Assembly (NCBI GenBank): GCA_021775515.1 | Contig: JAJFHR010000219.1 | Span: forward strand, 1-22,815 | DNA from: Hyphomicrobiales bacterium | Lineage (GTDB): Bacteria > Pseudomonadota > Alphaproteobacteria > Rhizobiales > JAJFHR01 | DNA length: 22,815 nucleotides | Direction of reading: 5' to 3' | Shown here: positions 8,292-15,694 of the stretch, in pieces | Numbering within the stretch: position 1 is the first letter of the stretch | How the letters are laid out: the number at the start of each line of letters is the position of its first letter | Program-made: the position numbers and the translations under genes | The notes under the pieces: model-generated | What the model was told of the DNA's origin: nothing | The model's input: the letters and a program-made list of their open reading frames with translations, nothing else | Databases searched by the model: none

Positions 8292-8395
8292 AGTCACCGC
8301 CCTATTGATGGCTTTTTCAAGAGCCTCTAATCAAAGCCCAACTAGCCATACAGTGTAAAGGCTGTCAATTCCGTTGTGAAGCCTCGATATCTCTT

Positions 8396-9211
8396 TTAGT
8401 AGTATTCTTCCTGAGTACCCTCAAATTTGTTGAGAACAACACCAAGATAATTGGTCGACTGCATGTATCTTTCGCAGCTTTCCACCTCTGATATTGTTGA
8501 GTAACCCGAGGCCACTAAAAGCAGGGTGCAATCGACCTGCGGAAAAAAGGCAAGCACGTCATCTGTGGACAGCATGGGCGGCAAGTCAAAAATAAGAATT
8601 CCCGAAGGATCAAACTTACGCAACTGGGCAATCATATCTAATAAGATTCTCGAGGTAATAACCTCCGAGGCATTTTTTATGGATCGATTGTTCACCAATA
8701 GCGTCAGGCGTTCAACATCCGGACAAACAAGTATGTCATGAAGTTCGGCTGTACCCTGGAGGTAATCGACCAGCGATTTTTCAACGTTGATGCCCAGACA
8801 TTTGGCCACACTAGGTTTTCGAAGATCCAGATCAACCAGAATTGCGCTACGGTCAGTATGCCGCGCAACACTGAATGCCAGATTTATTGCCGTAACCGTT
8901 TTGCCGCATCCAGACCTTGGCGAGGTAATGGCCAGAGTTTGCCATCCATTTTCACCCATGCGCTGCGAAATCTGTGTACGGAGCATATCAAAGCTAGCGC
9001 CTTTGGGGTCGCTTCTGTCAAAAGTTATGATCCGATTGTCTTCCAAATGATCTCTATCAAGCACAATCTGCTTTAGATCAGATGAGGAAAAATGTGGCCT
9101 GTCCTGGATTATTTGAGGGGCGGTTAACTGCACCGAAGTTCTCGTGGCCGCCCCGGCTAACTGATTGCGATCAGCTTTCGCTTTTTCGATTGCCAGTTTA
9201 ATTTTTTCCAT
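8396..9211 (-). CDS. CpsD/CapB-type bacterial tyrosine kinase (EPS autokinase)
   Basis: BY-kinases autophosphorylate on a C-terminal tyrosine cluster and cycle with the Wzz-type membrane partner to regulate polymer length and export. In this 271-residue cytoplasmic protein the P-loop is ITSPRSGCGKT (ending at T105), Walker A' is AILVDLDLRKPS (123-134), and Walker B is ILIFDLPPMLSTDD. There is no membrane segment, so the kinase is separate from its activator, as in Gram-positive and many exosortase loci, rather than fused as in Wzc. The tyrosine tail is short, only YY as the last two residues, plus scattered Tyr upstream (SCERYMQSTNYLG). It lies 57 bp after the Wzz-type gene in the same unit. 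It fits the tyrosine autokinase family of PEP-CTERM loci. Confidence 0.9.
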   Translation of the reverse strand: MEKIKLAIEKAKADRNQLAGAATRTSVQLTAPQIIQDRPHFSSSDLKQIVLDRDHLEDNRIITFDRSDPKGASFDMLRTQISQRMGENGWQTLAITSPRSGCGKTVTAINLAFSVARHTDRSAILVDLDLRKPSVAKCLGINVEKSLVDYLQGTAELHDILVCPDVERLTLLVNNRSIKNASEVITSRILLDMIAQLRKFDPSGILIFDLPPMLSTDDVLAFFPQVDCTLLLVASGYSTISEVESCERYMQSTNYLGVVLNKFEGTQEEYY

Positions 9212-9268
9212 CGTCTATGTCCATTTAAGGATGAATACCGATATTTCAGAACTGTTCTGTGGACGGGC

Positions 9269-10870
9269 CTATTCCTGCAGGCGAGCGATCACTTTTAGGA
9301 AAAGAATATCCAGATTCATATAGAAGAAATGGACCGCCATCAAACCGACAATACTTAAAATGGTTGCAATAATAAAAATAACAACCAGCCGTCTTCTGCT
9401 TCGGCGCATTTCACTACGCGTTTTAATATAAGGGATTGATACCAACGGATGCCGATTTAGGCTCTCAATCAGATCGGCACCACTGCGAATGCTCTTGTTA
9501 AACATCTCGATCAATAAAATCCCGCCGCCACCCGCCGCCATGGCCAGCAAAAAACCAATCCCGATAAATTTCTTGCGGTCCGGCTTAATCGGTTGCTGAG
9601 GTATCACCGGCTGCTCAAGAATTTCAAAATGTTCAGCCTGCTTGTTTTCCTCAAGCTTCTCACCCAAAAGCGCCTGTTGTTGCTTATTTAGAAGTTCGCG
9701 AAATGATTTCTGTTTGTTTTCATAACGGCGGGTAAGTGAGGTCAGCCCCCGCTCAACCTCTGGTGTTCGTGCGATTGTTTGTTTGATATTTAAAATATCT
9801 TTCATCAACTTTTCGCGCTGGGCGTTGAGTTGAGCCGAACGTGAATTCAAACTGGATATCTTTATCGCCATAATCGGCGGCATTTTAGGATCGACCTTTT
9901 CCCCGGCCTTATCTTCGTTTGCCACCGTTTTTGCTGCTTCTTCTGCTTTTATTTTGACGTTTTCTTCCAGGGCGCTAACCTGTCTTTTTAACTGCTTAAT
10001 CTCAGGATGGCTCTCGGCATAGAGCGCTGATTTGCGAAGCAGCTCTGATTTGAGTGTCTCGAGCTGTTTCAACGATGAATTGCCGGTGGAGGCTCCTGTT
10101 ACATCAGTGCCGTTGACAAGGGCTGAGAACTGCAGTTCCAACAATTTTTTGCTTTCATCGATTGTCAGGAGTTCACGGTCAATGTCCTTTAGATTACCCT
10201 GCAGCCGCTGCAGCGTGGTCAGCCTGAATTCCAAACTTTCAGGCAGTGAGTTTTTGTTGTTCTGTTTGAATTCTGTTACCTGAGCTTCGATTGCCGCCAG
10301 TTGTTTTTCCAACCGGTCAGCCTCTCGCTTTAGAAACTTGGTTGTGTCCGAGGCGCGAGAGGTGCGGGCGCGAACATCTTCGTTTAAAATCAACGTCACA
10401 ATCTCATTGGTGACTTTGACCGTCATCACTGGATTTCTGTGCTCAAATGACACCGTAAACGCGATTGTAGCGCCGCCGCGCCGATTACGATTCCTAAAAG
10501 CTAGGGGCACCCGGGCAATAGCAATCTGCTCGCGCATCTTTTCGACCATCTCAGATGATGAAAGCTCTTCTGCCTTGCCACCGAAAACGTTAAATTTATT
10601 GGCAATTTTCAGAAGGTTATCGCGGGTCATCACCCGTTGTTCAATGATCTGAATACGCTCATCAGCCAAACTTAAAACCGTGGAACGGACCAGATCCGTG
10701 GGGATTTTTTGAGATTCAATGAGAATTTTTGCCGATGAGCGATAAACCGGCGGCAAAAAAAGAGCCACCATCACACTGCTACCCAAAACAAGTATAAACG
10801 GCACCAATAAATACAGATAACGCCGCTTCAATACATTTAGGTAATATCCTAAATCCTGACTGCTATGCAT
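9269..10870 (-). CDS. Wzz/GNVR-type polysaccharide chain-length determinant
   Basis: This inner-membrane polysaccharide co-polymerase (533 residues) controls chain length and activates the adjacent kinase. A first membrane helix lies at about residues 18-37 (LYLLVPFILVLGSSVMVALF). It is followed by a Wzz domain (PVYRSSAKILIESQKIP), a long coiled-coil region with KFLKREADRLEKQLAAIEAQ, and the Pro-rich segment ILEQPVIPQQPIKPDRKK that precedes the second helix (FIGIGFLLAMAAGGGGILLI). A third hydrophobic segment near residue 500 (VVIFIIATILSIVGLMAVHF) is typical of the exosortase-locus subfamily. The ATG at 10870 is six bases after AGGG; a GTG one codon earlier would sit only three bases from it. 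It is the first gene of the minus-strand EPS unit. The upstream gap holds three inverted repeats. Confidence 0.9.
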   Translation of the reverse strand: MHSSQDLGYYLNVLKRRYLYLLVPFILVLGSSVMVALFLPPVYRSSAKILIESQKIPTDLVRSTVLSLADERIQIIEQRVMTRDNLLKIANKFNVFGGKAEELSSSEMVEKMREQIAIARVPLAFRNRNRRGGATIAFTVSFEHRNPVMTVKVTNEIVTLILNEDVRARTSRASDTTKFLKREADRLEKQLAAIEAQVTEFKQNNKNSLPESLEFRLTTLQRLQGNLKDIDRELLTIDESKKLLELQFSALVNGTDVTGASTGNSSLKQLETLKSELLRKSALYAESHPEIKQLKRQVSALEENVKIKAEEAAKTVANEDKAGEKVDPKMPPIMAIKISSLNSRSAQLNAQREKLMKDILNIKQTIARTPEVERGLTSLTRRYENKQKSFRELLNKQQQALLGEKLEENKQAEHFEILEQPVIPQQPIKPDRKKFIGIGFLLAMAAGGGGILLIEMFNKSIRSGADLIESLNRHPLVSIPYIKTRSEMRRSRRRLVVIFIIATILSIVGLMAVHFFYMNLDILFLKVIARLQE

Positions 10871-10923
10871 CACTCACCCTTAAACCAGCACAATCAGCAG
10901 GCAAATTTCTTTGTCTCAATCAT

Positions 10924-10938
10924 CAGGTATCTGACCTG
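10924..10938. repeat. Inverted repeat CAGGT-N5-ACCTG in the leader of the Wzz unit
   Basis: Arms CAGGT (10924-10928) and ACCTG (10934-10938) are perfect, with a five-base spacer, about 55 bases before the first gene of the EPS unit. It could be an operator or a small RNA hairpin in the 5' leader. Arms this short occur often by chance, so weight comes only from its closeness to two longer palindromes. Confidence 0.35.
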
Positions 10939-10978
10939 TTAATTTCCAAATTTCGGCGTAAAAAAATCGCCTGGAATA

Positions 10979-10997
10979 TATACATGTGTCATGTATA
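10979..10997. repeat. Perfect 8-bp inverted repeat, candidate operator of the EPS unit
   Basis: TATACATG (10979-10986) and CATGTATA (10990-10997) are perfect arms around TGT. On the minus strand a TATATT hexamer (10980-10975, 5 of 6 to the -10 consensus) overlaps the inner edge of this repeat, so a dimeric regulator bound here could block the promoter of the Wzz unit. No -35 box of good quality is visible, and no regulator family can be named from the site. Confidence 0.45.
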
Positions 10998-11015
10998 CCC
11001 TACCCGCGACCTCTT

Positions 11016-11030
11016 CATTAATCATTAATG
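11016..11030. repeat. Fifteen-base palindrome CATTAAT-C-ATTAATG
   Basis: Arms CATTAAT (11016-11022) and ATTAATG (11024-11030) are perfect around one central base. The site lies 19 bp from the TATACATG repeat, between the terminator of the sorting-signal protein gene and the start of the Wzz unit. AT-rich palindromes of this size suit a transcription-factor dimer; function is inferred only from position. Confidence 0.4.
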
Positions 11031-11062
11031 CAGTCATCTGAAATGTTAGTTGCAGCAACCCG

Positions 11063-11090
11063 AAAAACAAGGGAGCAAGCTGGCTCCCTT
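11063..11090 (-). terminator. Intrinsic terminator of the VPLPA-CTERM protein gene
   Basis: On the minus strand AAGGGAGC and GCTCCCTT form a perfect 8-bp stem (11090-11083 with 11076-11069) with a six-base loop, followed after one G by five T residues (11067-11063). It lies 44 bases beyond the stop of the sorting-signal protein gene and before the Wzz unit, separating the two transcripts. Confidence 0.8.
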
Positions 11091-11133
11091 CACCCGTTTT
11101 TCGAGAGTATTCCGAAAGTATGGCTAAAATAAA

Positions 11134-11664
11134 TTAGCTTGGCTGAAGCTTGTTGGACCCTGGACTTTTCCGCCGCCGGCGTGCGAGAAAACCGATCCCC
11201 AACAAGGCGCTGCCAAACAGGAGAGCGGCCGGAGGCAGGGGAACCGCAGAGATTTGAACGTTCAGGATATTCAATCCGGTTCCAGACAACGAGACAGCGG
11301 TAACGCGCAGAATATTTGAAACACCCTCGGTTAGTGTCTGCGTCAACGCCAGACTAGCATCCTGCGCGACACTGACCAGCGAACCGGCAATCTCCCACTG
11401 CAGAGTAAAAGAGGAAATATCATTTCCAAAAATAAACACACCAAGGGAACTAGTCACTTGTGGTGAGGCTGGCAATCCGACAATATTAAAATCTTTCTGG
11501 AAAGTGTCAGCACCGGAAAAAACCAAAACCCCGCCATTCGGGTTTATAACGCTCAGGTCGAGATTTTCAGAAGGAAGCACTGTAAGCGCCTGCGCTGGCT
11601 TCCCAGCGAACGTCATCATCAACATAATAGCAACTACAGCAAACAAACTCTTTTTAAAGATCAT
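11134..11664 (-). CDS. Exosortase substrate with VPLPA-type C-terminal sorting signal
   Basis: This 176-residue secreted protein has an N-terminal signal peptide (KKSLFAVVAIMLMMTFAGKP, cleavage near AQA-LT at residue 26) and a mature part of about 115 residues with no family I recognise. It ends in the tripartite tail of exosortase targets: VPLPP (141-145), a hydrophobic helix (AALLFGSALLGIGFLA) and the basic cluster RRRRK (162-166). The VPLPA motif, rather than PEP, is the one known to pair with exosortase D, and an exosortase D-like gene lies about 4 kb away. Unusually, ten more residues (SPGSNKLQPS) follow the basic cluster. The mature part has many Ser, Val and Leu residues in strand-like patterns. 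It is a single-gene transcript with its own terminator. It is probably cut by the exosortase and attached to or released with the EPS. Confidence 0.85.
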   Translation of the reverse strand: MIFKKSLFAVVAIMLMMTFAGKPAQALTVLPSENLDLSVINPNGGVLVFSGADTFQKDFNIVGLPASPQVTSSLGVFIFGNDISSFTLQWEIAGSLVSVAQDASLALTQTLTEGVSNILRVTAVSLSGTGLNILNVQISAVPLPPAALLFGSALLGIGFLARRRRKSPGSNKLQPS

Positions 11665-11854
11665 TACTCACAACGCCCCTGTTCGGCTTGGATTTGGCAT
11701 ATTGCCTCACTCCAAAACCAAAAACACATTCACTCAACTTCTGGCTTTCTTCTATCAAGACCGCCTGACAATTCACAATAAAACATCAATGTGACAAATC
11801 TATAACTCCATTCCAAAGTCTTCAGATTTTCCACACTGACTTTCTATATTGCGG

Positions 11855-11860
11855 TATAAT
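11855..11860 (+). promoter_or_regulatory. Candidate -10 box, TATAAT
   Basis: A consensus TATAAT lies about 350 bases before the ATPase start. The expected -35 region is poor: CTGACT is present, but with only 13 bases between, and the extended -10 TG is absent. If used, it would give a leader of roughly 340 bases containing the inverted repeats listed below. Treat as a weak candidate. Confidence 0.25.
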
Positions 11861-11954
11861 ACGCATCAAAAGACCCAGGTACAACCGTTTCTTCGCGTTT
11901 TTTGTGTAATTCTAGAGGTATTTGGCAATATTTAACGTTTGTTCTTTGACGAAG

Positions 11955-12015
11955 TTAACGGACGTACCTATTTCTAAACTATATGACGTTTAGAAAAACA
12001 AACAGAGCCCGTTAA
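11955..12015 (+). repeat. Nested inverted repeats, possible leader-RNA stem or operator
   Basis: The inner repeat is TTTCTAAAC (11971-11979) and GTTTAGAAA (11988-11996), nine perfect pairs around eight bases. An outer pair, TTAACGG (11955-11961) and CCGTTAA (12009-12015), is seven perfect pairs. A third pair, GTTTGTT (11937-11943) and AACAAAC (11997-12003), crosses the outer pair, so the two cannot form together in a simple structure. The inner repeat could equally be a DNA operator for a dimer. No known riboswitch consensus was recognised. Confidence 0.45.
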
Positions 12016-12020
12016 TTATT

Positions 12021-12100
12021 CGCACCTGCAGCGCCACAGTACTGGAGGAGATACCGTTGGTACGCTGAGCTTGGCCCTTAATCTGGTGCGTTAAGGTTTT
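12021..12100 (+). ncRNA. Possible structured leader segment with terminator-like hairpin
   Basis: Visible pairings are CGCACC (12021-12026) with GGTGCG (12085-12090), CAGCG (12029-12033) with CGCTG (12063-12067), and TACC with GGTA (12052-12062). CCTTAA (12076-12081) pairs with TTAAGG (12091-12096), followed by TTTT. The loop of this last hairpin is the 3' partner of the first pairing, which would make a pseudoknot or a switch between two forms. Each arm is only 4-6 bp, so chance is a serious alternative. No known RNA family is recognised. Confidence 0.25.
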
Positions 12101-12210
12101 CGTCAGAAAATCGCTACATTGTTTGATTATATGGGTATATTGGTAATAATTGCGGCGGTCTGCGTAAGCGAAGTGACCTTAAAGATAATATTTCGTGTTT
12201 GAGTAAATCT

Positions 12211-13098
12211 ATGTATGAAGCATTTTATGGCCTGACGGAAAAACCTTTTTCGATCCTGCCCGATCCTGAATTCATTTATTGGGGCCGGGCACACAGTATG
12301 GCCTTTGCGATGTTGGAATACGGCGTCATGAATCACGCCGGCTTCACCGTTATTACCGGTGAAATCGGATGTGGCAAAACCACCCTCATTCGCCACCTGC
12401 TTAACAAACTCGAACCCGATATCACTGTTGGACTGGTTACCAATACGCGGCAGGAATCCGGCGAGCTTCTGCATTGGATATTGATGGCGTTAGACCAGCC
12501 AGTCGACCAGCTTTCTTATGCTGAGCTTTACCAGCAGTTTCAAACTTTCGTTATAAATGAATACGCCAAAGGCAGACGCACGGTGCTCATCATAGATGAA
12601 GCCCAGAATCTCGGCATAAAAACTCTCGAAGAACTCCGCATGCTGTCCAACCTGAATGCCGACAAAGCCCAACTTTTGCAACTTATTCTGGTCGGGCAAC
12701 CAGAGTTGAAAGATTTGCTGCAGCGCCCGGAACTCACCCAGTTTGCACAACGGGTTTCTTCCGACTTTCATTTGCGCAGGCTGCTTTATGATGAAGCCAT
12801 CAATTATATCAACCACCGGCTATTTGTCGCCGGCCGCCATACAGTGTTGTTCACTAAGGAAGCCTGTGAGTTGATTGTTGATGCCAGCCGTGGAATCCCC
12901 CGCATAATCAATATTCTTTGCGACACCGCGTTGATCTATGGATATTCGTGGGAAGCGCCGGAAATTACCGGTGAAATCGTCAGAGATGTCATAAAAGATA
13001 AATCTGAGTTTGGCGTCTTTACCGTCGATACAGCCAACAGCGATAGCGACAACAGGGTCGTCCAGATAACTGACAGCAGTGTTGTGAAATCACTTTAA
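12211..13098 (+). CDS. ExeA/GspA-like AAA ATPase of exosortase-EPS loci
   Basis: This 295-residue ATPase resembles ExeA/GspA and the putative secretion ATPase family found beside PEP-CTERM EPS genes. The start MYEAFYGLTEKPFSILPDPE is characteristic. Walker A is GEIGCGKT (50-57), Walker B is VLIIDEAQNL (125-134), and a sensor-like arginine occurs in the GQPELKDLLQRPEL region; DASRGIPRIINILCD follows the helical lid. No membrane or peptidoglycan-binding segment is attached, unlike full ExeA. ATG 12211 is chosen because family members start at this MYEAFYGL; a TTG four codons upstream (12199) is possible, and neither has a strong Shine-Dalgarno site. It is the only plus-strand gene in the EPS locus, convergent with the TPR lipoprotein gene and downstream of the repeat-rich gap. 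Its exact role in EPS assembly is unknown. Confidence 0.9.
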   Translation: MYEAFYGLTEKPFSILPDPEFIYWGRAHSMAFAMLEYGVMNHAGFTVITGEIGCGKTTLIRHLLNKLEPDITVGLVTNTRQESGELLHWILMALDQPVDQLSYAELYQQFQTFVINEYAKGRRTVLIIDEAQNLGIKTLEELRMLSNLNADKAQLLQLILVGQPELKDLLQRPELTQFAQRVSSDFHLRRLLYDEAINYINHRLFVAGRHTVLFTKEACELIVDASRGIPRIINILCDTALIYGYSWEAPEITGEIVRDVIKDKSEFGVFTVDTANSDSDNRVVQITDSSVVKSL

Positions 13099-13194
13099 AC
13101 CGCAGATTGCATCTTTAGAGGATGTGGATCCCGGCTGGCTAAATCGCCCTAACGATACCCGCCGATGTTGACTGCAAATAAGCCAAGGTTTTGG

Positions 13195-13215
13195 AAAAAC
13201 TGCACCTTACGGTGC
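13195..13215 (-). terminator. Intrinsic terminator after the TPR lipoprotein gene
   Basis: On the minus strand GCACC-GTAA-GGTGC makes a 5-bp stem with a four-base loop (13215-13202), followed by AG and five T residues (13199-13195). It begins 12 bases after the TPR lipoprotein stop codon and would end the long minus-strand unit that begins beyond 22815. The stem is short, hence moderate confidence. Confidence 0.6.
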
Positions 13216-13226
13216 TGCTCAATGGT

Positions 13227-15650
13227 TCAATTGGCGACTGAAACTTTCAACTCTTCAAGCACTTTGAGGATCTCCTCGCGCTGCAAGAACTCTTGGCCTT
13301 TAGCCAGTTCAAGAGCCTTTTTCAATTCTCTTGCCGCTTCTTCATTCTGTTTGTTTTTTAGATAGCTCATGCCTAAGTGATACCGTACCACAGCTATCTC
13401 CGGCAGCCCGTCGGCCGCTTCCTGCAATAGAGTAATTGCTGGTCTGTATTCCCCACGCTTGAAGTAGGTCCAGCCAAGCGTATCTTTAAAATGCGGAACC
13501 CTGGAATTTCGAAATTGCCGAGCGAGAAGAAAGGCACGATCAATGCTTTTTTCGTCATCACGGTTTTCTGCATACAGGCTCGCCAGATTATTTGAAACAA
13601 CGGTCGATCCCGGCCGTTGGGCAATTAATGTTTCATATTCAGAAATTGCCGCATCAATTTTAGATGTGCGCTCCAATAGACCGGCAAGAGAGAGGCGAAG
13701 AATAAAACTCTCCGGCAATTTGGCAAGCCCTTGCTGAAGCACGTCATTCGCCTCGGCAATTCTATTCTGTCTAAGATAAAATTCAGACAATGCCCTGTAC
13801 CCTGAGGCAAAGGTAGACTGACTTGAAACAGCCATCTTAAAGCTGCTCTCAGCTTCTTTTACCCGCTTCGTCGCCAACTGTACATTTGCTAAAAGGATGC
13901 GTGCTTCGGCTTTATCGGGATCTGTTTTCAACACTTGAAGCAAAAAGTCTTCAGCTTCTTTAATTTTGCCGCCGCGAACAAAAGCCCGGATTAATGACAC
14001 CATCGGTTGCACTGCATTCGACGTTTGTTCATAGGCTTCCTGGAGGACTTTTATGCTGGCATCAAATTTTTGCTGACCGCCAAGAGCAGCTCCGAGAATC
14101 TGATCGGAGATATTTTTGTCTCCACCGGTTTTGCGAATAGTTTCCGAAATTTCCTCCGCCCCAAGCCAATCCTGCCGTTGCAACTTGACCTGAGCTAAAC
14201 TGGTCAAGGCTGATAGATTGCCTGGTTTTCTCGACAAAATTTCATCCAAAACATCTTCGGCACGTTCCAAAAAACCGCGCCGAATTAAAAACTGCGAATA
14301 TTGCAATCCAACATTAGGGCCATATTTTGCAGTTTTTGCGGCTACCGCCAGGCGTTCATCAGCAAGCTCAATCGAGCCGTTCAGTTCATGGGCACGTGAC
14401 AAAAGCAGCAGTGCGGGGATTGATCGGGGCTGCTCATTCAACGCCGCACGCAGGACTGTTATTGCTTCATCCAGCTTTTTATCGTCAATTTGAACGGTCG
14501 CCCGCAGTAACAAAGCATCAACATTCGTAGCATCTTTCGCCAGAACATCGTTTATCAGCTTATCAGCTTCTTCCGTTTTTTTAAGTGTCAGCAACAATCT
14601 GCTGAGCCTGAGTTTGGCAGGAAATTCGTTTTTTGTAGAAGCTTCCTGCTCGACAATTTTTCGCAAAAGACTTAGCGCTTTGTCCGGCTGTGACCGTGAT
14701 ACATATAATTGGGACAGCGCTACGCGATAGCCAAAATTATCTCCGCCCTTGGCGATAAACTTTTCAAGCTCCGCTTCGGCGGCATCCGCCCCCTTGGTTG
14801 AGGCAACAAAGCGCACAACATTAATGCCTGCCTGGAAATTCTCCGGGTTTTTCGCAGCGATCTCCCGGATCTCTTTTTCGGCTTTATCGGTTTCACCTTT
14901 ACGGACGTAATATTGTGCCAGAGCTTGTTGAAACGAAATAGTGTTGGGATAAAATTCAATTAGTTTCCTGAAGACCGATTCTACTTTTTCATCGTCTTTG
15001 AGTGTTTCAAGTGCCCGTAATTTAAAAAGCTGCAAGCCAATATCACGTTCATTGAGCGCTATACCGGTTTGAAGATATTCCAAGGCGCCCTCGGCATCAC
15101 CAGACTTCATACGATCCGCTGCCAGGACAACGATGGCGCCAACACTTTTAGGTTCAATTTTAAGAGCTTTTTTGGCCGTTTCAATTGCCCGTTTTTCGTC
15201 ATTCAGTTTAAATAAAACCGCTGCACGCAAAACCAGCACATCGGCATTTTCCGGCGCGAGCGCAAAAGCTGCATCACTATATTTGAGGGCATCAGGAATC
15301 CGTCCGCCAAAGAGATATATGTTTCCAAGCTTCAGATTTGCGGGAACGTGTTTTTGATCAAGTTCGGTAATATTTACCAGCGATCTAATAACTGCGGCCC
15401 AATCACGCTTTTGTTCGTCAACTTTGGCCAGCGCGAACCATGCCGGCACTAGTTTTCCGTTGAGCTGAAGGGCGTTTTTAAATTCAATCTTAGCTTTGGC
15501 GAAATTTCCTTTGTCGAAAAATTCTACCCCTTGCTCATAATGCGTCTGTGCCCTCTCTTCCGGGCTGGCGCAGGCCGCCAAAAGCAAAAAAGCAGAAAAA
15601 ACAAGCGCAGAACGAAGCTTGACAAACCAAACCTGACGACTGGTGAACAC
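13227..15650 (-). CDS. prsT: TPR-repeat lipoprotein of the exosortase/EPS system (PrsT type)
   Basis: This lipoprotein of about 807 residues has a signal peptide with lipobox LLAAC; the lipidated Cys is residue 27, with Ala next to it, which favours sorting to the outer membrane. Nearly all the rest is a chain of tetratricopeptide repeats, for example HYEQGVEFFDKGNFAKAKIE at the start and VRYHLGMSYLKNKQNEEAAR near the end. Repeats of this kind form a protein-binding solenoid in the periplasm and are known from alginate and cellulose export scaffolds. Length and layout match the PEP-CTERM TPR lipoprotein family called PrsT. The GTG at 15650 is chosen because GGAGG stands seven bases upstream; a TTG at 15668 lacks such a site. 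It follows the exosortase by 44 bp and is the last gene of its unit. It probably scaffolds the export complex. Confidence 0.88.
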   Translation of the reverse strand: MFTSRQVWFVKLRSALVFSAFLLLAACASPEERAQTHYEQGVEFFDKGNFAKAKIEFKNALQLNGKLVPAWFALAKVDEQKRDWAAVIRSLVNITELDQKHVPANLKLGNIYLFGGRIPDALKYSDAAFALAPENADVLVLRAAVLFKLNDEKRAIETAKKALKIEPKSVGAIVVLAADRMKSGDAEGALEYLQTGIALNERDIGLQLFKLRALETLKDDEKVESVFRKLIEFYPNTISFQQALAQYYVRKGETDKAEKEIREIAAKNPENFQAGINVVRFVASTKGADAAEAELEKFIAKGGDNFGYRVALSQLYVSRSQPDKALSLLRKIVEQEASTKNEFPAKLRLSRLLLTLKKTEEADKLINDVLAKDATNVDALLLRATVQIDDKKLDEAITVLRAALNEQPRSIPALLLLSRAHELNGSIELADERLAVAAKTAKYGPNVGLQYSQFLIRRGFLERAEDVLDEILSRKPGNLSALTSLAQVKLQRQDWLGAEEISETIRKTGGDKNISDQILGAALGGQQKFDASIKVLQEAYEQTSNAVQPMVSLIRAFVRGGKIKEAEDFLLQVLKTDPDKAEARILLANVQLATKRVKEAESSFKMAVSSQSTFASGYRALSEFYLRQNRIAEANDVLQQGLAKLPESFILRLSLAGLLERTSKIDAAISEYETLIAQRPGSTVVSNNLASLYAENRDDEKSIDRAFLLARQFRNSRVPHFKDTLGWTYFKRGEYRPAITLLQEAADGLPEIAVVRYHLGMSYLKNKQNEEAARELKKALELAKGQEFLQREEILKVLEELKVSVAN

Positions 15651-15657
15651 TGTGGTT

Positions 15658-15662
15658 CCTCC
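15658..15662 (-). promoter_or_regulatory. Shine-Dalgarno site fixing the TPR lipoprotein start
   Basis: GGAGG on the minus strand lies seven bases before the GTG at 15650, the ideal distance. It decides against the longer TTG start at 15668, which lies upstream of this site. Confidence 0.7.
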
Positions 15663-15694
15663 GAACAAATAATAAGTAGGCCTCAGAACCTAAA

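Larger units (their letters stand above)
11665..12210. other. Gene-free region between divergent genes, rich in inverted repeats
   Basis: No convincing gene is seen on either strand of this 546-bp gap. It must hold the promoters of the sorting-signal protein gene (minus) and the ExeA-like ATPase gene (plus). Direct observations are a perfect TATAAT at 11855-11860, nested inverted repeats at 11937-12015, and a set of pairing segments at 12021-12096 ending in TTTT. No sigma-54 promoter of the form GG-N10-GC was found at a sensible distance from either gene. No transposon ends or tRNA fragments were noticed. Confidence 0.6.

Noticed and set aside
12021..12100. Known riboswitch (c-di-GMP, SAM) or tRNA-like RNA
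   Set aside because: None of the conserved core sequences of these classes is present, and no cloverleaf with T-loop GTTCGA-like sequence forms.
11665..12210. Sigma-54 promoter (GG-N10-GC) for the sorting-signal protein or ATPase
   Set aside because: Such promoters are known before PEP-CTERM genes with PrsK/PrsR. TGGCAATATTTAAC at 11924-11937 and GGCAATATGCC on the minus strand look similar at first, but the -12 GC is not at the right distance.
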